A stretch of 13,931 nucleotides of DNA from Chloroflexota bacterium (GTDB taxonomy: Bacteria; Chloroflexota; Limnocylindria; Limnocylindrales; CSP1-4). Within the stretch, counting starts at the first letter, position 1; each line of letters begins with the position of its first letter. Below the pieces are notes generated by a model that was not told where the DNA came from, searched no databases, and saw nothing but the letters and a program-made list of their open reading frames with translations. The position numbers and the translations under genes are program-made. Location of the stretch: NCBI GenBank assembly GCA_021777365.1, contig JAJYDP010000051.1, positions 1 to 13,931 on the forward strand. The letters run 5' to 3'. Positions 6,744 to 12,209 of this stretch are shown here, in pieces.

Positions 6744-7142
6744 TCAGGCCAGGTCGGCCAGGGCCCGGCGGCCCGGGAAGCCGGTCGACAGCTCGTGCCA
6801 CCAGGCGATCTCGCCCTCCCCGAGCCGCCAGCAGAGCCAGACCTGTCGGCCCGATACCAGGGCCGGGAAGTCGACGAGCCCGGACTGGATGTCGCGCAGC
6901 GTGACGCCCCAGGCATCCATCTGCACGACGGCACGTTCCATGCTCCTGACGATCTCGCGCACGCGGGCCTCGTGGGCGCGGAGTCGCTCGTCCGACCCGG
7001 GCGCCCCGTCGGACGCCAGCACCTCGCGGATATCGCGCTGCGCCTCCGCAAGGGCGTCACGGTCGGCCTTCAGCTGCTCGAGCAACGGCCGCAGCTCGAG
7101 GAGCCGCTCGTTGGCCGCGTCGATGTCGTAGAAGCGTGCCAT
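6744..7142 (-). CDS. DUF2203 family protein
   Basis: A small soluble protein of 132 aa in a widespread family without assigned biochemistry. The N-terminal half is charged and helical, probably coiled coil (about residues 10-75). The C-terminal half has the family signature: DIQSGLVDFPAL, then VWLCWRLGEGEI and WWHELSTGFPGRR. Length fits the family. ATG at 7142 gives the usual start MARFYDIDAANERL. No strong ribosome site is seen; an extended -10-like TGCGAGAAT ends 4 nt before the ATG, so the transcript may be nearly leaderless. It is the first gene of the three-gene - strand group with the methyltransferase-like and DsbA-like genes. It diverges from the riboswitch-controlled exchanger. Confidence 0.85.
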   Translation of the reverse strand: MARFYDIDAANERLLELRPLLEQLKADRDALAEAQRDIREVLASDGAPGSDERLRAHEARVREIVRSMERAVVQMDAWGVTLRDIQSGLVDFPALVSGRQVWLCWRLGEGEIAWWHELSTGFPGRRALADLA

Positions 7143-7233
7143 TGCGCGATTCTCGCACGACCGCCGCGGGTGCCCGCTCAACCCCTGCCGGGCATCTCCC
7201 GGACCCGTGTCCCCGCGGCGGCGACCGGATCCG

Positions 7234-7258
7234 GCCGCGGCGCCTGCCGCGGCGCCTG
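7234..7258. repeat. 12-bp tandem repeat over the -35 region of the exchanger promoter
   Basis: CCGCGGCGCCTG occurs at 7235-7246 and again at 7247-7258, head to tail, with the preceding G also shared. The second copy ends in the TG of the extended -10 element. A 12-bp period with this placement would suit a regulator binding one helical face, but simple GC-rich slippage is also possible. Confidence 0.8.
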
Positions 7259-7265
7259 ATAGACT
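7257..7265 (+). promoter_or_regulatory. Extended -10 promoter of the riboswitch transcript
   Basis: TGATAGACT fits the extended -10 pattern TGn plus TAnnnT (hexamer TAGACT at 7260-7265). A start about 7 nt downstream falls at 7271-7273, exactly where the riboswitch P1 stem begins. No -35 box is seen; its place is taken by the tandem repeat. Confidence 0.6.
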
Positions 7266-7270
7266 CGTGC

Positions 7271-7371
7271 GTGAAGCGGAGTAGTCCTGTCGCCTGCCGG
7301 CGGCACGGGGAGATCGACATACCGGCCACGGCCCGGTCCCCCACCTCGACCCGAGACGGACGAGAGCTTCG
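7271..7371 (+). promoter_or_regulatory. yybP-ykoY family manganese riboswitch aptamer
   Basis: The two conserved boxes of this riboswitch class are both present and in order: GGAGTAG (7278-7284) directly after P1, and CGACATAC (7315-7322) in the second leg. P1 pairs TGAAGC (7272-7277) with GCTTCG (7366-7371). The 3' strand of P1 follows ACGAGA (7360-7365), which matches the class pattern GCAAGA. A hairpin at 7286-7308 (TGTCGCC with GGCGGCA around a TGCC loop, plus two outer pairs) forms the first leg. ACCGG/CCGGT (7321-7325, 7333-7337) forms the stem that closes from the second box. This class binds Mn2+ and turns on metal exporters, including Ca2+/cation exchangers, which fits the gene that follows. 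Identified by eye against the known consensus. Confidence 0.85.
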
Positions 7372-7439
7372 ACCAGACACCTGGTCGAGGGCTCGAGCGC
7401 TCCGCCCGACATCTCGACCGGGCAGCGGAGATGTCGAGC
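7364..7439 (+). promoter_or_regulatory. Bistable expression platform of the riboswitch
   Basis: Hairpin A, CTTCGACCAG / CTGGTCGAGG (7367-7376 with 7381-7390, loop ACAC), uses the same bases as the 3' strand of P1, so P1 and A exclude each other. Hairpin B pairs GCTCGA (7391-7396) with TCGAGC (7434-7439), and CTCCGC (7400-7405) with GCGGAG (7425-7430). B buries the GGAG ribosome site just before the GTG at 7441. An alternative stem, CGACATCTC/GAGATGTCG (7407-7415, 7428-7436), also covers it. Extending A by GAG/CTC (7364-7366 with 7392-7394) would open the base of B. Control at translation initiation is likely; which state is ON cannot be read from sequence. Confidence 0.65.
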
Positions 7440-7440
7440 G

Positions 7441-8784
7441 GTGTGGCGCAGGATCGGTATCGCGGTTGGCGTGGCGCTCCCGGCGGTGGTCATCCGCCTG
7501 GCGGGCATCCATCCGTCGCCCGAACTCACCGTGGTCGTGTTCGGTGCGGCCGTGGTCACGTCCGCGGTCCTGCTGGCGTGGGCCGCGGAGGCCGCCCAGG
7601 TGGACATCTCGGGGAGCCTGGCCATCGCGATCCTCGCACTGATCGCGGTCCTGCCGGAATACGCCGTCGACCTCTACTTCGCCTACTCGGCCGGCACTCG
7701 CCCGGAGTACACGCAGTTCGCGGCCGCGAACATGACCGGGTCGAACCGGCTCCTCATCGGGATCGGGTGGCCGCTCGTCGCCTTCGTCGCCCTGTGGGCG
7801 ATCCGCAGGCGACGGGGCGCGCGACCCTCGGACGGTCCCGGCGTCGCGCGGCGGCAGGCCGGCCGCCGCAGGCCGGTGATCGCGCTGCCGGCGCACCGGC
7901 GCGTCGAGCTCGGGTTCCTCGCACTCGCGTCGGCCTACGCGTTCGTGATTCCCATCACCCGCTCGATCGCGTGGTACGACGCGGCCATCCTGCTCGCGCT
8001 CTTCGCCCTGTACCTCTTCCGGGTGACCCGCGAGGGACGTGGCGAGCCCGAGCTGATGGGGATCGCCGCGCAGATCGGCGCCCTGCCGCGCCGCCGTCGC
8101 CGGACGCTCGTCGCCGGTATGTTCTTCGTCGCCGCGGCGATCGTCGTGTCAGCCGCGGAGCCGTTCGCGAACGGCCTGGTGGACACCGGGCGCAACCTGG
8201 GGATCGATCAGTTCCTGCTCGTACAGTGGCTCGCGCCGCTCGCGTCGGAGGCGCCGGAGCTGATCGTCGCGACGCTCTTCGCGTGGCGGCTCAAGATCGA
8301 CGACAGCCTCGGTACGCTCCTGTCCGCGAAGGTGAACCAGTGGACCCTCCTGGTCGGCAGCCTGTTCGTCGCCTACGCGCTGGGAGGCGGGCGGGGCGGT
8401 CTCCCGCTGGACGATCGCCAGACCGAGGAGTTCCTGCTCACGAGCGCGCAGGCGCTGCTGGGCTTCGCCGTGCTCGTGGATCTCTCGTTCGGGGCATGGG
8501 AGGCGGGCGCACTGCTGCTCCTCTTCGCGCTGCAGTTCCCGTTCCCGAGCACTGAGATCCGGCTCGTCTTCTCGGCCGCCTACATCGCGCTCGCGGCCCT
8601 GCTCCTGGTCCGCAAGCGTGGGTCGCTGCGCCCGATCCTCACCGCCATGGTCAACTGGGGCGCCCGCACATCCCCGTCCGCCGAACGGCCGCGCGGCGAG
8701 GTCAGGCCTCGACCCGCCGCCTCAGCGCCTCCTCGACGGCCGCCTGCAGGCGGAACCGGTCCGGGCGACCGGTCAGGGGCGTGA
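7441..8784 (+). CDS. CaCA-family sodium/calcium (cation) exchanger, riboswitch-controlled
   Basis: An inner-membrane antiporter of 447 aa, likely exporting Mn2+ and/or Ca2+. The two alpha-repeats that build the ion site are clear. Alpha-1 has LPEYAVD (71-77) and NMTGSN (97-102). Alpha-2 has SEAPELIVA (269-277) and KVNQW (297-301). Paired acidic residues E73 and E273 and polar N97/N299 are the expected ligands. About ten hydrophobic helices are seen, with a basic cytoplasmic loop at about 120-150. GTG at 7441 follows CGGAG (7426-7430) by 10 nt and immediately follows the riboswitch leader. The last 27 residues (after about 420) are a Pro/Arg/Gly tail with no family match that overlaps, on the other strand, the end of the receiver-like gene. 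Substrate is inferred from the Mn riboswitch; Ca2+ is the family default. Confidence 0.88.
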   Translation: MWRRIGIAVGVALPAVVIRLAGIHPSPELTVVVFGAAVVTSAVLLAWAAEAAQVDISGSLAIAILALIAVLPEYAVDLYFAYSAGTRPEYTQFAAANMTGSNRLLIGIGWPLVAFVALWAIRRRRGARPSDGPGVARRQAGRRRPVIALPAHRRVELGFLALASAYAFVIPITRSIAWYDAAILLALFALYLFRVTREGRGEPELMGIAAQIGALPRRRRRTLVAGMFFVAAAIVVSAAEPFANGLVDTGRNLGIDQFLLVQWLAPLASEAPELIVATLFAWRLKIDDSLGTLLSAKVNQWTLLVGSLFVAYALGGGRGGLPLDDRQTEEFLLTSAQALLGFAVLVDLSFGAWEAGALLLLFALQFPFPSTEIRLVFSAAYIALAALLLVRKRGSLRPILTAMVNWGARTSPSAERPRGEVRPRPAASAPPRRPPAGGTGPGDRSGA

Positions 8785-9097
8785 CGCGGTGCGGCCCCTC
8801 CTCCTCGACCCAGTCGAGCTCGAGGCCCGGGGCGGTCAGCACGACCGGGACGTCGGGGTACAGCTCGCGGAGGTTGCGGATGAGCTGGCGCCCACCGTCG
8901 CTCTCGCCGGTGGACCACACGTCGTAGACGAGCACGTCGGCCCGTTCGGCGGCATCGCAGGGCTCGCCGCGGAGGACCGGGCAACGGCGCATTGACGGGC
9001 CCGCGCACCGCTCGACCTCGTACCCGGACAGGCGGAGGGCGTCCACCTCCTGGTCGGCCATGTCGATATCGTGGTGCACCACGAGGACGCGCGTCAT
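8702..9097 (-). CDS. Atypical response-regulator receiver protein with a three-Cys segment
   Basis: A stand-alone 131-aa receiver-like domain with no output domain. It starts VLVVHHDID with D10/D12 in the place of the acidic pair. It has VLVYDVWS with D59 where the phospho-acceptor Asp should be, then an IRNLRELYPDVPVVLTAPG strand-helix typical of receivers. The conserved Lys after strand 5 is absent (VTPLTG at 105-110), so normal phosphorylation switching is doubtful. An insertion before D59 has Cys at 31, 39 and 47 (C-x7-C-x7-C), suggesting metal or redox sensing. AAGGAGGA (9112-9105) 7 nt before ATG 9097 fixes the start. It lies downstream of the ChrB genes in the same direction but 234 bp away. 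It shares 83 bp with the end of the exchanger gene on the other strand. Confidence 0.75.
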   Translation of the reverse strand: MTRVLVVHHDIDMADQEVDALRLSGYEVERCAGPSMRRCPVLRGEPCDAAERADVLVYDVWSTGESDGGRQLIRNLRELYPDVPVVLTAPGLELDWVEEEGPHRVTPLTGRPDRFRLQAAVEEALRRRVEA

Positions 9098-9331
9098 CGC
9101 CGGATCCTCCTTCGTCCCCGCGCGGCTGCGAGGGCCGGCGCGGGACGCTTCGAGTCGCTCGATGGTGGCGCCATCCGGCACACGAGACACAGGGGCAAAC
9201 GTCCCGATTCGCGCGGGACCCGGGTGGGGCGACTTGTCGGACGCCACCCAGATGTCAGCGGCGTGATCGAAGCCGCCGTTGCCGGCGTGTGCGGGGAGAT
9301 CGCCGTACCCCTCGAGGCGAAGGCGCACGGA
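9098..9331. other. Spacer between the ChrB genes and the receiver gene, with a hairpin
   Basis: I see no gene here; an open frame continues upstream of the receiver start but has no start signal or recognisable content. The only structure noted is GTCCCG/CGGGAC (9201-9206 with 9214-9219). It is followed on the - strand by GTTTG and could be a weak end for the ChrB transcript. Confidence 0.4.
9201..9219 (-). terminator. Candidate terminator of the ChrB operon
   Basis: GTCCCG (9201-9206) and CGGGAC (9214-9219) form a 6-bp stem with a 7-nt loop. On the - strand the stem is followed by GTTTGCCCC, only a short T tract, so this is a weak prediction. Confidence 0.28.
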
Positions 9332-9766
9332 TCAGCCGGCGCGGACCTGGTGCTGGGCCCACGCGTAGAGCGCGTCGTAGACGGGCAGTTCGAGTTCGAG
9401 CTGGCGCTGGTCGGCGAGGCCGAGGAGCGCGAAGCCGTCGGCGATCGCGAGGAGGCCCGGGGACTGCGGCGTGGCGTCGCGATCCTCGGACACATCGGCG
9501 CCGTGGACGACCTGAGCGAGGAGCGCGATCGCCGGATCGTCGATGTGGAACTCCTCGACTAACGTCTCGAACGAACACTTGCCGTCGCGGTGGGTGTATG
9601 TCGCGCCCGGCGCATCGAAGCTCGTCGCGCCCTCGCGCTCGGCGTACGCGAGCACCTCGTCCCGGGGCACGTAGACGATCTCGGCGTCAGGCTCGATGAA
9701 CTTGCGGATCAGCCACGGACAGGCGATCCGGTCGGTCTTCGGATGTTCGCGGGTGACCCACTGCAT
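9332..9766 (-). CDS. ChrB C-terminal-domain (chromate resistance) protein, copy 1
   Basis: A 144-aa stand-alone version of the C-terminal domain of chromate resistance protein ChrB. The N-terminal signature is clear: MQWVTREHPKTDRIACPWLI with C16, then RKFIEPDAEIVYV. The second signature is THRDGKCSFETLVEEF with H59 and C64, followed by H88. Conserved Cys/His suggests oxyanion or metal contact, but the chemistry is not established. GGAGGAA (9779-9773) 6 nt before the ATG supports the start. It lies 15 bp after the paralogue at 9782-10213, so it forms an operon with that gene and the ChrB N-domain gene. The C-terminal third diverges most between the copies. Confidence 0.85.
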   Translation of the reverse strand: MQWVTREHPKTDRIACPWLIRKFIEPDAEIVYVPRDEVLAYAEREGATSFDAPGATYTHRDGKCSFETLVEEFHIDDPAIALLAQVVHGADVSEDRDATPQSPGLLAIADGFALLGLADQRQLELELPVYDALYAWAQHQVRAG

Positions 9767-9781
9767 GTCGGGTTCCTCCGT

Positions 9782-10213
9782 TCAGGCCGGTTCGCGGCCC
9801 AGCATCAGGGCGCGCTGCTTGAAGGCATAGAGACCGTCGAGCAGGGGCCCGGTGATGTCGAGCACCCCTTCGTCCTCGAGGGTCATCGACAGGCCCCTGA
9901 TGAGCACGTCGAGGCCGGGTGCCTCGGGCGCGTCGTAGCGCTCATCGCCGAGGTCGGCCTCGTGGACGATCCGACCGATCTCGTCGAGCGCTGGATCGCG
10001 GAGCTGGTAGCGACGCAGGAACGTCTCGAAGCTACACCCGCCCTCGTGATGGGATAGTGCGGCGGCGCGCATGTCGAAGGCCGTGGCGTCGGCCGGGACT
10101 TCGTCCGGGTCGTCGACGAAGACGAACTCCGCCGCGGGGTCGATGAAGCGGCGGATGAGCCAGGCACAGCTCGCCCGGTCGACGTGGCAGCCACGCCTCG
10201 TCGCCCACTTCAT
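9782..10213 (-). CDS. ChrB C-terminal-domain (chromate resistance) protein, copy 2
   Basis: A 143-aa paralogue of its downstream neighbour. It shares the frame WxTR...DRxxCxWLIRxFIxPxAE at the N-terminus (C16) and GGCSFETFLRRY at about 58-69 (C60), with H84 in IVHEADLGDE. The ATG at 10213 overlaps the TGA of the ChrB N-domain gene (ATGA, 10210-10213). The two genes therefore look translationally coupled, as if a two-domain ChrB had been cut at the domain boundary. No Cys pair typical of a redox enzyme is seen. Keeping two C-domains beside one N-domain suggests a heteromer or two substrates, which is inference. Confidence 0.87.
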   Translation of the reverse strand: MKWATRRGCHVDRASCAWLIRRFIDPAAEFVFVDDPDEVPADATAFDMRAAALSHHEGGCSFETFLRRYQLRDPALDEIGRIVHEADLGDERYDAPEAPGLDVLIRGLSMTLEDEGVLDITGPLLDGLYAFKQRALMLGREPA

Positions 10214-10683
10214 GAGGCCGCCTCAAGCGTGTCGCCGAGCGCCTCCACCGCGGCGTGCGCCCGCTCGGCGATCGCGCCCGGGAAGTGGTCGCGCGAGCTG
10301 ATCCTCCGCAGCTCACGCCGGAGCCGGGCCGTTGCCCTGCGGCGCACTGTGTGGGGCTCGTCCATCCGATCCGACGCCTCGTGGATGACGCGCGCGTAGT
10401 TGGCCGCGATCATGGCGGCCATCTGCGCGGCGAGCGCTCGCTCCTGGGCCCGCGAGCCCGGTTCCGCCAGCCAGACGGTCGCCTCGCCGCCGTTCTCGAC
10501 GACCTCCTCCGCGAGCCAGTCGAACCGCTCGCGCGTGCGGGCGTCGAGCGGCAGGGCGACCACGCCATCGGCGATCTGGGCAACACCGAGCCGGCGCAGC
10601 TCCCGCCACAAGCTGATCCGCGGCGTCGACGGCTCGCGCGGGAGCCGGTACGCCATGAGTACCCAGCGGGATGGTCGGTCCAT
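10210..10683 (-). CDS. chrB: ChrB N-terminal-domain protein
   Basis: A 157-aa protein matching the N-terminal domain of chromate resistance protein ChrB. The start WVLMAYRLPREPSTPRIS, then WRELRRLGVAQIADGVVALP, is the family signature. The remainder is helical and Arg-rich (about 75-150), consistent with nucleic-acid contact. Full-length ChrB in proteobacteria such as Ochrobactrum tritici acts as a chromate-responsive regulator of a chr operon, so a regulatory role is plausible. ATG at 10683 has no ribosome site; TAGAGT (10696-10691) ends 7 nt before it, which points to a leaderless message. It overlaps the first C-domain gene by 4 bp. The divergent transporter next door is a likely target or partner. 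The symbol denotes the N-domain only. Confidence 0.85.
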   Translation of the reverse strand: MDRPSRWVLMAYRLPREPSTPRISLWRELRRLGVAQIADGVVALPLDARTRERFDWLAEEVVENGGEATVWLAEPGSRAQERALAAQMAAMIAANYARVIHEASDRMDEPHTVRRRATARLRRELRRISSRDHFPGAIAERAHAAVEALGDTLEAAS

Positions 10684-10690
10684 CGCTCGC

Positions 10691-10722
10691 ACTCTACCAT
10701 CGGATGCAACCCCGGTTACACT
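10691..10722. promoter_or_regulatory. Overlapping divergent promoters, both apparently leaderless
   Basis: On the - strand TAGAGT (10696-10691) lies 7 nt before the ChrB ATG at 10683. On the + strand TACACT (10717-10722) lies 9 nt before the transporter GTG at 10732. Neither gene has a Shine-Dalgarno. Only 20 bp separate the two -10 boxes, so each polymerase would cover the other's -10/-35 region and firing should be mutually exclusive. No clear -35 box is seen for either. The 20-bp middle, with AACC-CC-GGTT at 10708-10717, is the natural place for an operator. Confidence 0.5.
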
Positions 10723-10731
10723 ACTTGCGAC

Positions 10732-12003
10732 GTGCAGTCGCTCGGGCCCGACGGCCGGCTCCTCTTCACGACCCGCGCCGTGCGGATGTTCGGCTTCGGG
10801 CTCATGTCGGTCGTGCTGGTCCTCTACCTGGCCGCCCTCGGGCTGCCGGACGTCGCGATCGGGCTGCTGCTCACGCTTACGCTCGCCGGCGACGCGGTCG
10901 TCTCGCTCTGGCTCACCACGCACGCCGACCGGGTGGGGCGGCGGCGCGTGCTCCTCGTCGGGGCGCTGCTGATGTGCCTGGCCGGCCTCGGCTTCGCCGG
11001 CACGGGCACCTTCGCGATCCTCGCGATCGCGGCCACGATCGGGGTCATCAGCCCGAGCGGCAACGAGGTCGGGCCCTTCCTCGCGGTCGAGCAGGCGTCG
11101 CTTGCTCAGACGGTCGCCGATGCCGTGCGCACCCGGGTGTTCGGCTGGTTCAACCTCGTCGGATCGTTCGCGACCGCGGTCGGCGCGCTCGCCGGCGGCC
11201 TGCTCGCCGGCGCCCTCGTCGCGTCGGGTCGCTCGCCCCTGGAGGCGTATCGGGCGGTCATCGTCGGCTATGCCCTGGTCGGAGTCGTGCTGGCCGCCCT
11301 GTTCTCCCGGGTCTCGCCCGCGGTCGAGGTGCCCCACGCCCCGGACGCATCGATCACCCGCCGGCTCGGGCTGCATCGCTCGCAGCGCACAGTCGCCCGC
11401 CTGTCGGCGCTCTTCACGCTCGACGCATTCGGCGGCGGGTTCGTGGTGCAGAGCCTGATCGCCTACTGGTTCCACGTGCGGTTTGCCGCCGATCCAGCAC
11501 TCATCGGCGCCGTCCTGTTCGCGGCCAACCTGTTCGCCGGGTTCTCGGCCCTCGCCGCGGCGCACATCGCGGAGCGCATCGGGCTCATCCGGACGATGGT
11601 GTTCACGCACCTGCCCTCGAACGTCCTGCTGATCGCGGTGCCGCTGATGCCGACGCTCCCGCTGGCCGTGCTGGTGCTCCTCGCCCGCTTCTCGATCAGC
11701 CAGATGGACGTGCCAACCCGCCAGTCCTACACCATGGCGGTCGTCGAGCCCGGCGAGCGATCTGCGGCCGCTGGCATCACCGGGATCGCCCGCAGCGTCG
11801 GCGCGGCGGTGTCGCCACTCGCGGCCGCACCCCTCATCGGCAGCGTGGCCCTGGCTGGCATTCCGTTCGTGCTCTCCGGCGGGCTCAAGATCGCCTACGA
11901 CGTGCTGCTGTACCGGGGCTTCCGGGGGCTCCGGACCCCTGAGGAGGCGAAGCGCGCGGAGGTGGCGCCCGGTACCGCGGCCGGTCCGGACGCCCCTGGC
12001 TGA
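10732..12003 (+). CDS. Major facilitator superfamily transporter beside the ChrB locus
   Basis: A 423-aa inner-membrane transporter with about 12 hydrophobic helices in two halves, separated by a polar loop at about residues 200-225. The motif between helices 2 and 3, HADRVGRRRV, is the MFS motif A (DRxGRR), and a related AERIGLIR segment lies at the matching place in the second half. GTG at 10732 gives the N-terminus VQSLGPDGRLLFTTRAVRMFG. It is preferred because homologous-looking sequence begins at once and a -10 box sits 9 nt upstream; ATG at 10789 is the alternative. Gene order beside ChrB suggests efflux linked to chromate or other oxyanion stress. Substrate cannot be read from sequence, and sugar or drug transport remains possible. 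Confidence 0.85.
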   Translation: MQSLGPDGRLLFTTRAVRMFGFGLMSVVLVLYLAALGLPDVAIGLLLTLTLAGDAVVSLWLTTHADRVGRRRVLLVGALLMCLAGLGFAGTGTFAILAIAATIGVISPSGNEVGPFLAVEQASLAQTVADAVRTRVFGWFNLVGSFATAVGALAGGLLAGALVASGRSPLEAYRAVIVGYALVGVVLAALFSRVSPAVEVPHAPDASITRRLGLHRSQRTVARLSALFTLDAFGGGFVVQSLIAYWFHVRFAADPALIGAVLFAANLFAGFSALAAAHIAERIGLIRTMVFTHLPSNVLLIAVPLMPTLPLAVLVLLARFSISQMDVPTRQSYTMAVVEPGERSAAAGITGIARSVGAAVSPLAAAPLIGSVALAGIPFVLSGGLKIAYDVLLYRGFRGLRTPEEAKRAEVAPGTAAGPDAPG

Positions 12004-12011
12004 GGGCGTCG

Positions 12012-12033
12012 CCGGCCTCGCGGCGGTGGCCGG
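12012..12033 (+). terminator. Hairpin after the MFS gene
   Basis: CCGGCC (12012-12017) pairs with GGCCGG (12028-12033) across a 10-nt loop, 8 bp after the transporter stop. It has the right place for a terminator but no T-run follows, so confidence is low. Confidence 0.3.
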
Positions 12034-12057
12034 GCGGGACGAGCAGCCGAAGGGACA

Positions 12058-12110
12058 CCCGTACGGGGTGCGGCACAGCTGTGGTCTCCTGGTCTCCACA
12101 TGTGGTCTCC
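12058..12110. promoter_or_regulatory. Palindrome and TGGTCTCC repeat cluster upstream of the CDF gene
   Basis: Three perfect 10-bp palindromes lie within 48 bp: CCCGTACGGG (12058-12067), CACAGCTGTG (12074-12083) and CCACATGTGG (12096-12105). Three direct copies of TGGTCTCC lie at 12082-12089, 12090-12097 and 12103-12110. The cluster is 100-150 bp upstream of the CDF exporter start and looks like an operator for a dimeric regulator. No promoter boxes could be assigned. Confidence 0.45.
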
Positions 12111-12209
12111 CGGGCCCTTGACCCGCTCGCCCCCTCACGCCCAGCATGGAGCGTGGCAGGCTGCTCGGGGTCGCCAGCAGCGGACACCGACGGCTCCGTC
12201 GAGGAGTAC

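Noticed and set aside
5315..6904. 529-residue open frame on the + strand opposite the methyltransferase-like gene
   Set aside because: Composition is Arg/Gly/Pro-rich with no recognisable motif, while the - strand shows family blocks throughout. It is a shadow of GC-rich coding.
7380..7440. Rho-independent terminator in the riboswitch leader
   Set aside because: The hairpins are strong but neither is followed by a T-run, and the second covers the ribosome site. Translational control fits better.
9098..9328. N-terminal extension of the receiver protein
   Set aside because: A strong AAGGAGGA lies just before the ATG at 9097, and the extra residues show no family similarity.
10684..12147. Long - strand open frame running through the MFS gene into the ChrB N-domain gene
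   Set aside because: The part opposite the MFS gene is a charged repeat-like shadow (Glu/Arg/Asp/Gln). Only the portion after the ATG at 10683 matches ChrB.
12004..12209. NiCo-type riboswitch before the CDF gene
   Set aside because: A GGCAGG-like string occurs once, but the repeated conserved modules and four-way junction of that class could not be found.
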